A stretch of 18,591 nucleotides of DNA. Source: Nitrospirota bacterium. GTDB taxonomy: Bacteria; NPL-UPA2; JAGMAN01. Under the pieces are notes generated by a model, which did no database searches, had not been told where the DNA came from, and was given only the letters and a program-made list of their open reading frames with translations. The stretch spans positions 1 through 18,591 of the forward strand of contig JAUWHM010000049.1 of the NCBI GenBank assembly GCA_030605915.1, read 5' to 3'. This document shows, one piece after another, positions 1 to 6,178 of this stretch. The translations under genes and the position numbers were made by a program. The first letter of the stretch is position 1; every line of letters begins with the position of its first letter.

Positions 1-104
1 GGCTACCCATCTTCTCATTTACGCCTCTCCCCCCACTTGGCCCCTTCTGAAACTATACTATTCCAGGCAAATCCAAAGCCAAAGGCAAGACAGAATAACT
101 TGAT
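1..104. repeat. Terminal direct repeat, left copy (circular overlap)
   Basis: Bases 1-104 are identical to 18488-18591. The operon made of the barrel gene, the three-segment membrane protein and the nuclease lipoprotein continues across this junction with an intact ATGA stop/start overlap. The repeat is therefore best read as assembly overlap of a circular molecule of about 18,487 bp. A genuine terminal direct repeat of a linear element would look the same from sequence alone. Confidence 0.93.
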
Positions 105-320
105 GGAAGCCTCCAGGCCAACACCGGGCTTGGCAATGTTAAACCCTGGGAAAATCAGGAGTGCAGTGATTACCGCTAAAACAAATGAGGACAGGGCTGA
201 CATCCAGTATCCCTTCTTGAATTTCTTGACCTTGCCCTGTTTTAATTTTCTCAAATATGGGACCAGAGCCCTGGCCAGGACACCAAATAAAATCCCTAAT
301 AATTTCAAGGCTACTTCCAT
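15..320 (-). CDS. Small three-segment inner-membrane protein, unknown function
   Basis: The 101-residue product has three hydrophobic stretches: about residues 4-22, 42-59 and 72-88. A strongly basic linker (KLKQGKVKKFKKG) follows the first, and the tail (WGERRK) is also basic. This shape is holin-like in outline, but I do not recognise a family and make no functional claim. The start codon has a GAGGG-type ribosome site about 9 nt upstream. The gene begins 14 nt after the barrel gene, and its stop overlaps the start of the nuclease lipoprotein (ATGA) across the circular junction, so it is translationally coupled inside the envelope operon. Confidence 0.8.
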   Translation of the reverse strand: MEVALKLLGILFGVLARALVPYLRKLKQGKVKKFKKGYWMSALSSFVLAVITALLIFPGFNIAKPGVGLEASIKLFCLAFGFGFAWNSIVSEGAKWGERRK

Positions 321-334
321 GGTCTTGACCCTCT

Positions 335-1582
335 TTAAAATTTATGCTTAAAGGCTACCCTCACCGCCTCTTGCTCGGTATCATTCTTCTCATCGTAATC
401 TGTATATCTATATTTGAGGTCTATTGATAAGACTAAATCTCCATCTTTAAATAATTTCTCACCGGATAGCTTAACATAGTATCTTTTCTTGTCCTTGCTT
501 GCATCGTTGTAGTCGTAGAAATTTCCCTGCAAAGAGGCGGAAGCCTTCCAGTTCTTCTTTCTCTGGTAGGTGGCTTTGACCTCGGCTGTTTCCTTCTTGT
601 AATCATTGCCTGCCTTTAGGGTATATTCTACATCTTTGTGTTGGCCAAAAACCTTCAAGGTGATTCTATTCTTTTCATCGTCGAGGATTTTGTATGCCCA
701 ATTATTCTTGATATAAAAACCACGGTGGTCTAAGTCTGCCGTGAGATAGTCTTTTTTAAAGTATTGATATTTTAGGTCCGTCTTCAGTCCTGGGGTGATC
801 TGGTGCACTGTCTTGGCATAGTGGCTCCAGTATTCATAGTCGTAATCCTCGTCTGTTTCCTCTTCTTCCTTGGTATCTCTCTCTCCCCAGCCTCCCCTGG
901 TTATAATCTTAGAGAGCCAGGGAAGATCAAAGATATAGTCAAATCCTCCCCTGAGATTATGTTTAGTCCTTTCGCGATTTATCTTTTTCTCCTCAGTGGT
1001 CTCTAACTTGTAGGATGAAGTGAGCATCAATCTTTTCTCTAAGAAATATCTCCTTCCTCCAATCTTACCAAAGGTCTTAAGTTGATCTTTCTCGCTTGCC
1101 TCTATGTAGTCGTAGTTATTGACCCCGGCACTTAAATCAACAGTATAGAGGTCCTTTTTCTTAAAGGTAAGTTTGGGAGAAACTAATATCTGATCATACT
1201 CACTTCTTGGGGTGTTATCATAACGCTTCTCTTTGTATTTCAGGTTAAAATTCAGCCTCAAGGTTTCTTCTTTGCTCTTTCTTGGGTAGTAGGACCACTT
1301 GGTGTTGAAGATCCGGGAGATATTATCAAGGGGGTTTTTATCCTTGTAGTCTTTGTCATAGATAAATGAGCCTATGTTGTAGCTTAGCCGGTCAGATACC
1401 TTATGCTGGAGCTTTAGGTGATAATTCTGATAGGTGTAGTCGTTGTCTTCATCTTCTTCTTCATAGTCTTCGGCTGTAGACCTCTCCCCCACCTCGGTAT
1501 AACCGCTGAGGATAAAATCATCCGCTATGGCCAGGGAAGGTAAAATGAGGAGCCCAATTATGAGGAAGAACACCCATTTCAC
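335..1582 (-). CDS. Outer-membrane beta-barrel protein, unknown family
   Basis: The 415-residue product starts with a clear signal peptide (hydrophobic FFLIIGLLILPSLAIA, cleavage after AIA before DD). The rest is almost entirely short alternating polar/aromatic strands separated by charged turns rich in D, E, K and Y. It ends in phenylalanine (KHKF), the usual C-terminal signature for assembly by the Bam machinery. An acidic run (about residues 39-47) follows the mature N-terminus. Length and strand density suggest roughly 16-18 strands; this is an estimate by eye. I see no plug domain or TonB box. It overlaps the upstream 61-residue gene by ATGA and precedes the membrane protein by 14 nt. 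A porin or an anchoring barrel are both possible; substrate unknown. Confidence 0.85.
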   Translation of the reverse strand: MKWVFFLIIGLLILPSLAIADDFILSGYTEVGERSTAEDYEEEDEDNDYTYQNYHLKLQHKVSDRLSYNIGSFIYDKDYKDKNPLDNISRIFNTKWSYYPRKSKEETLRLNFNLKYKEKRYDNTPRSEYDQILVSPKLTFKKKDLYTVDLSAGVNNYDYIEASEKDQLKTFGKIGGRRYFLEKRLMLTSSYKLETTEEKKINRERTKHNLRGGFDYIFDLPWLSKIITRGGWGERDTKEEEETDEDYDYEYWSHYAKTVHQITPGLKTDLKYQYFKKDYLTADLDHRGFYIKNNWAYKILDDEKNRITLKVFGQHKDVEYTLKAGNDYKKETAEVKATYQRKKNWKASASLQGNFYDYNDASKDKKRYYVKLSGEKLFKDGDLVLSIDLKYRYTDYDEKNDTEQEAVRVAFKHKF

Positions 1583-1764
1583 GCGGTGGGCTCCTTTTCC
1601 TTCTCCCAGTTCTCCAGTAGTTTGATAACCTGGCCAATGTCTTCCAGGGATGCCTTAATCTGTTTCCTCTCCATCTTCTTGCCTTTTAACATTAGATCTA
1701 AAACTACATGAGGCAAAATCAATTTGTTTGTGATTCTCTCTACTATATCCTCTTTGCGTATCAT
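1579..1764 (-). CDS. Small hypothetical protein, first gene of the envelope operon
   Basis: A 61-residue, highly charged, predicted helical protein without signal peptide or membrane segment; I recognise no family. The ATG at 1764 is immediately downstream of a strongly structured leader (1769-1865). The stop overlaps the start of the barrel gene by ATGA, which argues that it is a real coupled gene. There is no strong Shine-Dalgarno; only GGGTGGGC precedes the ATG by a few bases, and that stretch is part of the leader's alternative helix. Translation could therefore be controlled by the leader. Confidence 0.65.
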   Translation of the reverse strand: MIRKEDIVERITNKLILPHVVLDLMLKGKKMERKQIKASLEDIGQVIKLLENWEKEKEPTA

Positions 1765-1768
1765 TTAA

Positions 1769-1865
1769 GCCCACCCTGCACCCCGACAAGGATTTTGCAG
1801 AGGGAGCCCCCGAAGGAGCTTCCCCACAGGGTGGGCATTTGAGCCCACCTTAAACCTTGTCGGGG
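1769..1865 (-). promoter_or_regulatory. Structured 5' leader with mutually exclusive helices
   Basis: Read on the minus strand: segment A (1865-1855, CCCCGACAAGG) is perfectly complementary to D (1791-1781). B (1849-1843, GGTGGGC) pairs with C (1836-1830, GCCCACC). C extended to 1827 also pairs over 10 bp with E (1778-1769), which abuts the start codon at 1764. A hairpin between C and D closes on a C(TTCG)G tetraloop (about 1826-1801). A-D and B-C are nested and compatible; C-E crosses A-D and competes with B-C. This is the layout of a translational switch or a pseudoknotted leader. No known riboswitch class is recognised. A weak TATAGA hexamer (1871-1876) would start the RNA at A; I see no good -35. 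Confidence 0.55.
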
Positions 1866-1902
1866 TTTTTCTATATTCAGTTTTCTAAGATTCTATGTCC
1901 GC

Positions 1903-2000
1903 TTTTACACCTCAGCTTCGCTTTTTACCATAAAGTTTGGCTAAATTCGCCTGGTTTTCAGCCTGTTTTACCCTCTGAGCTTCGCCTTTTACTCAAAAGG
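1903..2000. repeat. Two imperfect direct repeats
   Basis: A unit with core (C/G)AGCTTCGC(C/T)TTTTAC occurs at about 1903-1935 and 1967-2000, roughly 64 bp apart, in the interval between the recombinase gene and the envelope operon leader. Function unknown; they may be recombinase accessory sites or transcript-end structures. Confidence 0.5.
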
Positions 2001-2010
2001 CGCAGTTCAG
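1975..2010. repeat. Palindrome abutting the tyrosine recombinase gene
   Basis: CGCCTTTT (1983-1990), a 4-base ACTC centre and AAAAGGCG (1995-2002) form a perfect 8-bp dyad. An outer CTGA/TCAG pair (1975-1978, 2007-2010) extends it across a 4-base internal loop. It overlaps the last bases of the recombinase gene. No T-run follows on the minus strand, so it is not a typical intrinsic terminator. A recombinase crossover site is possible but unproven. Confidence 0.5.
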
Positions 2011-2576
2011 GATGATAGCGATTCAGCTGCCTCAGCTATCTGGTCCCTGGTCACATGGGTGTAGATCATAGTGGTTGAGATGTCCGCATGGCCAAGGAAC
2101 TCCTGGACAAGGCGGATGTTTTTGGTCTTGTTGAGGAGCTCAGTGCCTACAGTGTGCCTCAGGGCATGGGGTGAATAGTTTCCTTCTATGCCGGATAGGT
2201 GGATCCATCTCTTCAGGTCTTGCTGAACGGCTCTTTTGCAGATCCTTCTGTGGTTACGGCTTAGGAATAAGGGAGAATCGAGCTCAAGGCTCTCACCCCT
2301 GGACTCTTTCCAGGCCAAGTACTCTGCTATGTGGTCCCGGATGGTTTTGTTTAGGGGGATATCTCGAATTTTGTCACCTTTCCCGGGGATAGTAAGAGTT
2401 CTTTTGCCTTGGACATTACCTACATCGAGGGATATAGTCTCGGATAACCTGAGGCCGGTGTTTAGCATTAGATGATACATCATGTAGGACCTGGCGGCAC
2501 TTTTTCTGTCGGCAAGGGTAGAGAGGAGCTTTCTTTTCTCGTCCTGGTTAAGGTATTTGATGCTCTGTCGTTTCAT
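2007..2576 (-). CDS. Single-domain tyrosine recombinase (Xer/integrase family)
   Basis: The 189-residue protein carries the complete catalytic set: Arg43 in GLRLSE, a beta-hairpin Lys in GKGDKIR (about 66-69), His137 and Arg140 in HALRH, His163 in GHADIS, and the nucleophile Tyr172 in IYTH. XerC/XerD are about 300 residues with an N-terminal SAM-like core-binding domain. Here only about 25 residues precede the catalytic domain, so that arm is absent; there is no sign of a frameshift, since the upstream DNA is the rep gene. Its ATG overlaps the rep stop (ATGA). In this context the likely job is resolving plasmid multimers, perhaps at the adjacent palindrome (1975-2010). Confidence 0.9.
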   Translation of the reverse strand: MKRQSIKYLNQDEKRKLLSTLADRKSAARSYMMYHLMLNTGLRLSETISLDVGNVQGKRTLTIPGKGDKIRDIPLNKTIRDHIAEYLAWKESRGESLELDSPLFLSRNHRRICKRAVQQDLKRWIHLSGIEGNYSPHALRHTVGTELLNKTKNIRLVQEFLGHADISTTMIYTHVTRDQIAEAAESLSS

Positions 2577-3193
2577 TTCTTCGCTCTGATCTTGCCTGTC
2601 CGCACACCTCCTTTAATAAGGTCTTGAGTTTGAGGATTTATGTTCTCAGCACGACTGACTTTGACTAATACTCTGTCCTGTTCAGGTTCCGATAAAAACC
2701 TTCCGTATCCTTTTGTTAAGCCATACCGGTCTAAAGCTTCGGTCAATTCGTCCTTCTGTTGATGGCCACGCTTTCGAATCCCCATCTGTTGAACTACCCA
2801 GATTGGAAGGGAGGTAATCTGCCATTTCATTATAGGATATTTCAATTCTCTGCTATTTCTCTCTTCCACCGTCTCCCAAAGGACTAAGCCCAGATTGGCT
2901 AAACTCTCCCTTGCTTTTTTAATCGTATCATCTCCTATCCGCAGTATCTTTTTTATCTGGCGGAAAGTTAGTTGGGAGAGGCCCCATTTATTAGAGGTAA
3001 GGCAAAGTAAACCGTAGAGAGCAAACATGTTCTTGTTCTGTGCCATTCTATCCAGTAAGGTTTTGCCATGCTCATCAGTAGCTTTATATAGTGGCTTGGG
3101 TAGAGTTCCAAAAGTGAATTGTGTTGTATCACGGAATCTTTCCTTATCTATCAAATCTTCATAACCTAACCTACACTCTTTAATTGGTCCCAT
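2573..3193 (-). CDS. Putative plasmid replication initiator (winged-helix)
   Basis: The 206-residue protein has a central helix-turn-helix/winged-helix stretch (about residues 55-110, FALYGLLCLTSNKWGLSQLT then FRQIKKILRIGDDTIKKARE) resembling Rep-type DNA-binding domains, and a basic C-terminus (GKIRAKK). The reading frame is open further upstream, but the ATG at 3193 has an excellent GGAGGAG site 5 nt away (3199-3205), and the longer version would run through the AT-rich origin, so I chose 3193. Repeats, a DnaA box and an AT-rich region lie directly upstream, and parA/parB and a recombinase flank it. These make initiation the best role. Family membership was not checked by search; a transcription factor is the alternative. 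Confidence 0.72.
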   Translation of the reverse strand: MGPIKECRLGYEDLIDKERFRDTTQFTFGTLPKPLYKATDEHGKTLLDRMAQNKNMFALYGLLCLTSNKWGLSQLTFRQIKKILRIGDDTIKKARESLANLGLVLWETVEERNSRELKYPIMKWQITSLPIWVVQQMGIRKRGHQQKDELTEALDRYGLTKGYGRFLSEPEQDRVLVKVSRAENINPQTQDLIKGGVRTGKIRAKK

Positions 3194-3207
3194 TTTTCTC
3201 CTCCTTT

Positions 3208-3356
3208 TCTTAAATCCTTTTTTAGTGTTTGAAAAATATATTTTGTATCTATATCTTTTAAATATATATCTATAGTACTTACTGTCCTCACACAGGGACA
3301 GGTTTAGGCTATTTACCTGTCCCCACACAGGGACAGGTAAATGTAGTTATCCACAG
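3208..3356. other. Candidate replication origin (oriV)
   Basis: From rep outward: a very AT-rich stretch (about 3208-3285) suitable as an unwinding element; two exact 15-bp direct repeats CACACAGGGACAGGT at 3289-3303 and 3324-3338, 35 bp apart; a perfect 12-bp inverted repeat TTTACCTGTCCC/GGGACAGGTAAA at 3312-3323 and 3330-3341; and a consensus DnaA box TTATCCACA at 3347-3355. Repeats plus DnaA box plus AT-rich DNA next to a Rep gene is the classic iteron-type arrangement. The inverted repeat may double as a Rep autoregulatory operator. Confidence 0.75.
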
Positions 3357-3386
3357 GCTGAAGGGTAGCAAGATATAGTATATACA

Positions 3387-3426
3387 GTCATACTGGGGTA
3401 TTTATATATTTTCATACTTTCATACT
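3387..3426. promoter_or_regulatory. Candidate partition heptads, downstream of parB
   Basis: The heptad TCATACT occurs at 3387-3393, 3412-3418 and 3420-3426. The last two, 8 bp apart, form a 15-bp unit that is an exact inverted copy of 4489-4503. The right end overlaps the final codons of parB. Short spaced heptads are how ribbon-helix-helix centromere proteins (for example the omega family) bind; applying that here is inference. Confidence 0.5.
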
Positions 3427-3711
3427 TTTCTTAATCTGCTCAAGGAGGTCTTGATTAGACTGTATCTTCTTAATATCAATTTTTGGGCTATCTTTAATTA
3501 AGTCTACCAAAGCCCGGACGACCTGGGACTTTTTCAGTTTATACCCAGTCTCTTTGTGAACCTTATAGGTGAAGTCGTTAAGAAATTCAACATGGTCATT
3601 AAAGAGAGTAAATATCTCCCGATGAAGTTTCCGAGCCTTTAACTCTGGCTTTTTAGTGGCCGTCTTCCGGAAAAGACTATCGCCCTTCTTTCCTAATGCT
3701 TGGGTGCTCAC
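3412..3711 (-). CDS. Small partition/centromere-binding protein candidate (ParB-like)
   Basis: A 99-residue basic protein overlapping the 3' end of parA by about 35 bp, the usual position of a small type Ib centromere-binding protein. The N-terminal third is basic and low in structure (KKGDSLFRKTATKKPELKAR). The C-terminal half (YKLKKSQVVRALVDLIKDS) resembles the second half of a ribbon-helix-helix fold. No ParB/Spo0J-type domain is present. The call rests mainly on gene order and on the heptads flanking the pair; fold assignment is tentative. Confidence 0.65.
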   Translation of the reverse strand: MSTQALGKKGDSLFRKTATKKPELKARKLHREIFTLFNDHVEFLNDFTYKVHKETGYKLKKSQVVRALVDLIKDSPKIDIKKIQSNQDLLEQIKKSMKV

Positions 3712-4474
3712 TATTCATCACCTCTTTTGCTAATTCCATGTAGGCCCTTGCTCCTTCACTTGCGGGAGCATATTTTATGATGGGTTGGCCATGACCGGGA
3801 CACTCTGCCAGTTTAATATTCATACTAATGATGGAATTGAAGAGTTTATCTTTGATAGGCTTGTAGTTCTTGATCTCTTCCAGGGATTCTTTGGCTAAAT
3901 TTGTTCTTTTATCAAACAAAGTGATTAAGATCCCAGAAATTGTTAGCCTATGATTTAACATGTCCTTCACCATCTGGATGGTGTTGAGAAGCTTTGCGAG
4001 TCCCTCTAAGGCAAGGTAGTGAGCTTGGATGGCTATAAAGACTTCCTCGGCAGCCGTGAGAGCGTTGATGGTTAATAGACTGAGACTGGGAGGACAATCA
4101 ATGAGGATATAATCGTAATTTTTATTATGGAGGCTATCTTTGAGGCGGACCTCCCGGCCGATCATATTGACCATCTCTATCTCGGCGCTGGATAAATCTA
4201 TGTGGCTTGGGGCAATGGATAAATTCTTTATTGCAGTCTCCTGGACGATGTCTGTGACTACCATTTTAGAATCTAATAAGACGTTGTAGATAGTCTTATT
4301 CGGCTTGTGCCCCTCATCGAGTCCTAAAGAAAGGGTGGCATTGGCCTGGGGGTCCATGTCTATGATTAGGACTTTTCTTCCCAGTTCTGCCAGGCAAGCA
4401 CCCAGGTTTACCACGGTTGTGGTCTTACCCACCCCACCTTTCTGGTTGGCGACAGCTATTGTTCGGCACTTCAA
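3677..4474 (-). CDS. parA: ParA-type partition ATPase
   Basis: The 265-residue protein has the deviant Walker A motif KGGVGKTT (residues 12-19), Walker A' IDMDPQAN (about 39-46) and Walker B-like ILIDCPPS (about 122-129), typical of Soj/ParA ATPases. It lacks an N-terminal HTH, which is type Ib-like. The initiation codon is TTG at 4474, supported by GGGAG 9 nt upstream; the next in-frame start would delete the Walker A lysine region. Its product would position the plasmid along the nucleoid together with the overlapping small gene. Heptads upstream at 4489-4503 suggest autoregulation. Confidence 0.93.
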   Translation of the reverse strand: MKCRTIAVANQKGGVGKTTTVVNLGACLAELGRKVLIIDMDPQANATLSLGLDEGHKPNKTIYNVLLDSKMVVTDIVQETAIKNLSIAPSHIDLSSAEIEMVNMIGREVRLKDSLHNKNYDYILIDCPPSLSLLTINALTAAEEVFIAIQAHYLALEGLAKLLNTIQMVKDMLNHRLTISGILITLFDKRTNLAKESLEEIKNYKPIKDKLFNSIISMNIKLAECPGHGQPIIKYAPASEGARAYMELAKEVMNSEHPSIRKEGR

Positions 4475-4480
4475 CTTATT

Positions 4481-4512
4481 ATACTCCCAGTATGAAAGTA
4501 TGACTTTTCATA
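4481..4512. promoter_or_regulatory. Candidate parA operator / partition heptads
   Basis: AGTATGA occurs at 4489-4495 and 4497-4503, making a 15-bp unit identical in inverted orientation to 3412-3426. ATACT-CCC-AGTAT (4481-4493) is a further small palindrome. The unit sits between the MerR-type gene and the parA start, where an autoregulatory or centromere site is expected. Confidence 0.5.
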
Positions 4513-4544
4513 TTTATAGCTCTACATAATTTCATAAGTATGCC

Positions 4545-4802
4545 CTATTTGGTTTTGCCAAGGGAGAGCTCCATTTGTCCTGAATCAAGATGCTCTTTTA
4601 TTTCACTAAGGGTCTTATGCTTGTCCTGTAGCTTGGTGATGATCCGAAACCTTCGTTTATTCTCTGCAAAGTCATAAAGGTAACGCCCCCCATCACTGCG
4701 GCCACTGGGTTTAAATAGCCCAAGTTTAGTGTAGAGGGTTACCTTGGTTGTCCGAATTCCTAATTCTCGCGCTAAATCCCCAGTACGTATTTTGATGCTC
4801 AT
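4545..4802 (-). CDS. Small MerR-type HTH regulator
   Basis: The 85-residue protein begins with a MerR-like winged helix (RTGDLARELGIRTTKVTLYT, then KLGLFKPSGRSDGGRYLYDF) and continues into a short helix (DKHKTLSEIKEHLDSGQ). It lacks a dimerisation/effector domain of normal length. The ATG has AGGAGG 9 nt upstream. It lies 70 nt upstream of parA on the same strand and is probably the first gene of the maintenance block. Small MerR-like proteins on plasmids can act as partition or copy-control factors; the exact role is open. Confidence 0.75.
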   Translation of the reverse strand: MSIKIRTGDLARELGIRTTKVTLYTKLGLFKPSGRSDGGRYLYDFAENKRRFRIITKLQDKHKTLSEIKEHLDSGQMELSLGKTK

Positions 4803-4882
4803 CTAATCACACCTCCTCGGCCACCTTTCCTTTTAGGAGTGGTTTGGTTCTGTATATGGATACTTTGGTCTGCTTTATACAT

Positions 4883-4911
4883 AATTTACCATGGGGGGAA
4901 TTTGGTGTCAA
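4883..4911 (-). promoter_or_regulatory. Sigma70-type promoter for the maintenance block
   Basis: Minus strand: TTGACA (4911-4906), 17-bp spacer, TAAATT (4888-4883), about 80 bp upstream of the MerR-type start codon. Confidence 0.6.
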
Positions 4912-5144
4912 GAAAAAAATGCGGGCCTCATACTTGGCTTTTAAGGTATGAGATTTGTGAGATTCTAAGCCAAGAAGGGCGTTTTTGATTTTCCGACGCT
5001 GAGTGCAGAAAAAAACACGGTCAAATTTCGCCTACAAGCGACTTTCCCGACCCTGTCCATATAAAACTATTCAGCCTTTGTCGAGGCGTTAAACTTTGGA
5101 TGCTCGTGGTAGGTAGCGGTTCACTGGGTGGGTATAATCTCTTT
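4912..5144. other. Intergenic DNA, no gene seen
   Basis: Together with the promoter segment this makes a gap of about 340 bp (4803-5144) between the yafQ stop and the MerR-type gene. No credible reading frame is seen. It holds one arm (5048-5062) of a 15-bp inverted repeat whose other copy is at 14358-14372. I found no clear terminator for the toxin-antitoxin operon. Confidence 0.5.
5048..5062 (+). repeat. Dispersed inverted repeat, copy 1
   Basis: CGACCCTGTCCATAT, exact reverse complement of 14358-14372. A few flanking bases also match imperfectly (CTTTC before it). Both copies lie just downstream of toxin-antitoxin genes. Confidence 0.5.
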
Positions 5145-5414
5145 TCATCTGAAGAGATCAGAATGAGAGCCTGTCCTGACAAGATGAAGTTCATTGCCCT
5201 GAATACGGTATATGAGAAGCCAGTCCGGTTCAATATGACATTCCCGGCAATCTTTCAATGCGCCCTTAAGTGGATGGTCTTTGTACTTTGCAGGTAGGGT
5301 AGATCCTTGAGCAAGGCTCTTGATGACCCTCTTAAGGCACTCAATATCCTTCCTTCTTTTCTGGGCCCTTTTAACATCCCGCTTGAACTGGCTCGTCCGG
5401 AACACCACATACAT
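5145..5414 (-). CDS. yafQ: YafQ-family mRNA interferase toxin
   Basis: The 89-residue RelE-superfamily toxin keeps every residue of the YafQ active site at matching spacing: His47, His60, Asp64, Trp65, His84 and Phe88 (E. coli YafQ: His50, His63, Asp67, Trp68, His87, Phe91), inside DHPLKG, CHIEPDWLLIY and RTGSHSDLF. YafQ cleaves mRNA on the ribosome. It starts 12 nt after dinJ and shares its promoter, so it should be active and neutralised by the upstream antitoxin. Confidence 0.93.
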   Translation of the reverse strand: MYVVFRTSQFKRDVKRAQKRRKDIECLKRVIKSLAQGSTLPAKYKDHPLKGALKDCRECHIEPDWLLIYRIQGNELHLVRTGSHSDLFR

Positions 5415-5426
5415 GGTTTGACCGCC

Positions 5427-5690
5427 CTACACTCCAAGGTCCTTAAAAAGCTCCTGGACATTCTTAAACTTTTTACCCTGACCTTTGCGTGAATCCTGGG
5501 TTGCCTTAAGAGTGGTTTCGTTCGGGATGCGCACATCAAAAGGCAGGCCGTGGTTCAGAATAATCTGCCTGTAGTAGAGATCAAAAGCTGTTGAGATAGA
5601 AAGGCCAAGGTTATGCAGGATATTCTCTGCCTCTTTCTTAATCTCGGGCCTTATGCGGGCCCTTGCCGTTGCTGTCTTGAGCACACTCAT
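5427..5690 (-). CDS. dinJ: DinJ/RelB-family antitoxin
   Basis: An 87-residue protein with the N-terminal ribbon-helix-helix of the RelB/DinJ family (TATARARIRPEIKKEAENIL, then GLSISTAFDLYYRQIILNHG) followed by the typical LPFDVRIPNETT segment that wraps the toxin. GGGAGG lies upstream of the ATG at 5690. It represses its own operon through the ribbon-helix-helix domain and stabilises the plasmid by post-segregational killing. Confidence 0.93.
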   Translation of the reverse strand: MSVLKTATARARIRPEIKKEAENILHNLGLSISTAFDLYYRQIILNHGLPFDVRIPNETTLKATQDSRKGQGKKFKNVQELFKDLGV

Positions 5691-5742
5691 TGGTTCACCT
5701 CCCGCTTTAGGTTATTATAGCCCATAAAGTGCTACACAATGA

Positions 5743-5771
5743 ATTATACCTTGTTTTGGAATGTTTGTCAA
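5743..5771 (-). promoter_or_regulatory. Consensus sigma70 promoter of dinJ-yafQ
   Basis: Minus strand: perfect TTGACA (5771-5766), 17-bp spacer, perfect TATAAT (5748-5743). The start codon is about 52 bp further, leaving room for an autoregulatory operator. Confidence 0.85.
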
Positions 5772-5831
5772 GGGCACGATGAAGTTTTTTGGGATTTTTC
5801 TGGTCACCGACGGTGGTGGTTTTTAGTAAGG

Positions 5832-6005
5832 TCAGCGTTTTGGTAGGGCCCGATAGGACGAAATGGTCAGCTTGTTCGCTTTCAGGATTTTCACAGCGAA
5901 TCTGATTAGTTCTTGGTGGAGGTTACGCAGAAGGTCAAGATGTTCTTTGAACTGCTTTGGTGTTTTCCGAGTGGCTGTGGGTCGTCGCTGGCTTGAGTTT
6001 CTCAT
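5832..6005 (-). CDS. Small basic hypothetical protein
   Basis: 57 residues from the ATG at 6005, preceded by AAAGGGGTG about 9 nt upstream. A GTG at 6017 in the same frame is less likely because it overlaps that ribosome site. The product is basic and probably helical (FKEHLDLLRNLHQELIRFAV) with no recognised domain. It is the last reading frame after the efflux operon and before dinJ. It may be real or accidental. Confidence 0.35.
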   Translation of the reverse strand: MRNSSQRRPTATRKTPKQFKEHLDLLRNLHQELIRFAVKILKANKLTISSYRALPKR

Positions 6006-6048
6006 AAATGATATCACCCCTTTATTCCAGTGTCTCTATCGGAGGGAG

Positions 6049-6129
6049 TTAAGCCCGATTAACCCATACAACGAGGGCAATAATAATCACTGCAAGAATA
6101 ACCAAAGTCAAAACAAGCTTAAAATCCAT
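6049..6129 (-). CDS. 26-residue single-pass membrane microprotein
   Basis: ATG at 6129 opens a 26-codon frame: short MDFK head, one long hydrophobic segment (LVLTLVILAVIIIALVVW), then VNRA and TAA. It follows the PII-like gene by about 50 nt. A strong GGAGGAG (6167-6173) serves a 17-codon frame (6108-6161) that overlaps the microprotein start, so translation may be coupled. By position it resembles AcrZ, the small membrane protein bound to AcrB, but it is shorter and I see no sequence basis for homology. A chance hydrophobic frame is the alternative. Confidence 0.5.
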   Translation of the reverse strand: MDFKLVLTLVILAVIIIALVVWVNRA

Positions 6130-6178
6130 ATCTCTTCAGCTTGCCGATTATTATCTGTCATCGCTTCTCCTCCAGGAT

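Noticed and set aside
3194..3328. Longer start for the replication initiator
   Set aside because: The extension would translate the AT-rich origin DNA; the strong ribosome site serves the ATG at 3193.
5081..5100. GTTAAAC resembling an integron attC core site, also GTTGAGC near 14043
   Set aside because: Such a degenerate heptamer is common by chance; no paired RYYYAAC with the correct palindrome and no integron integrase.
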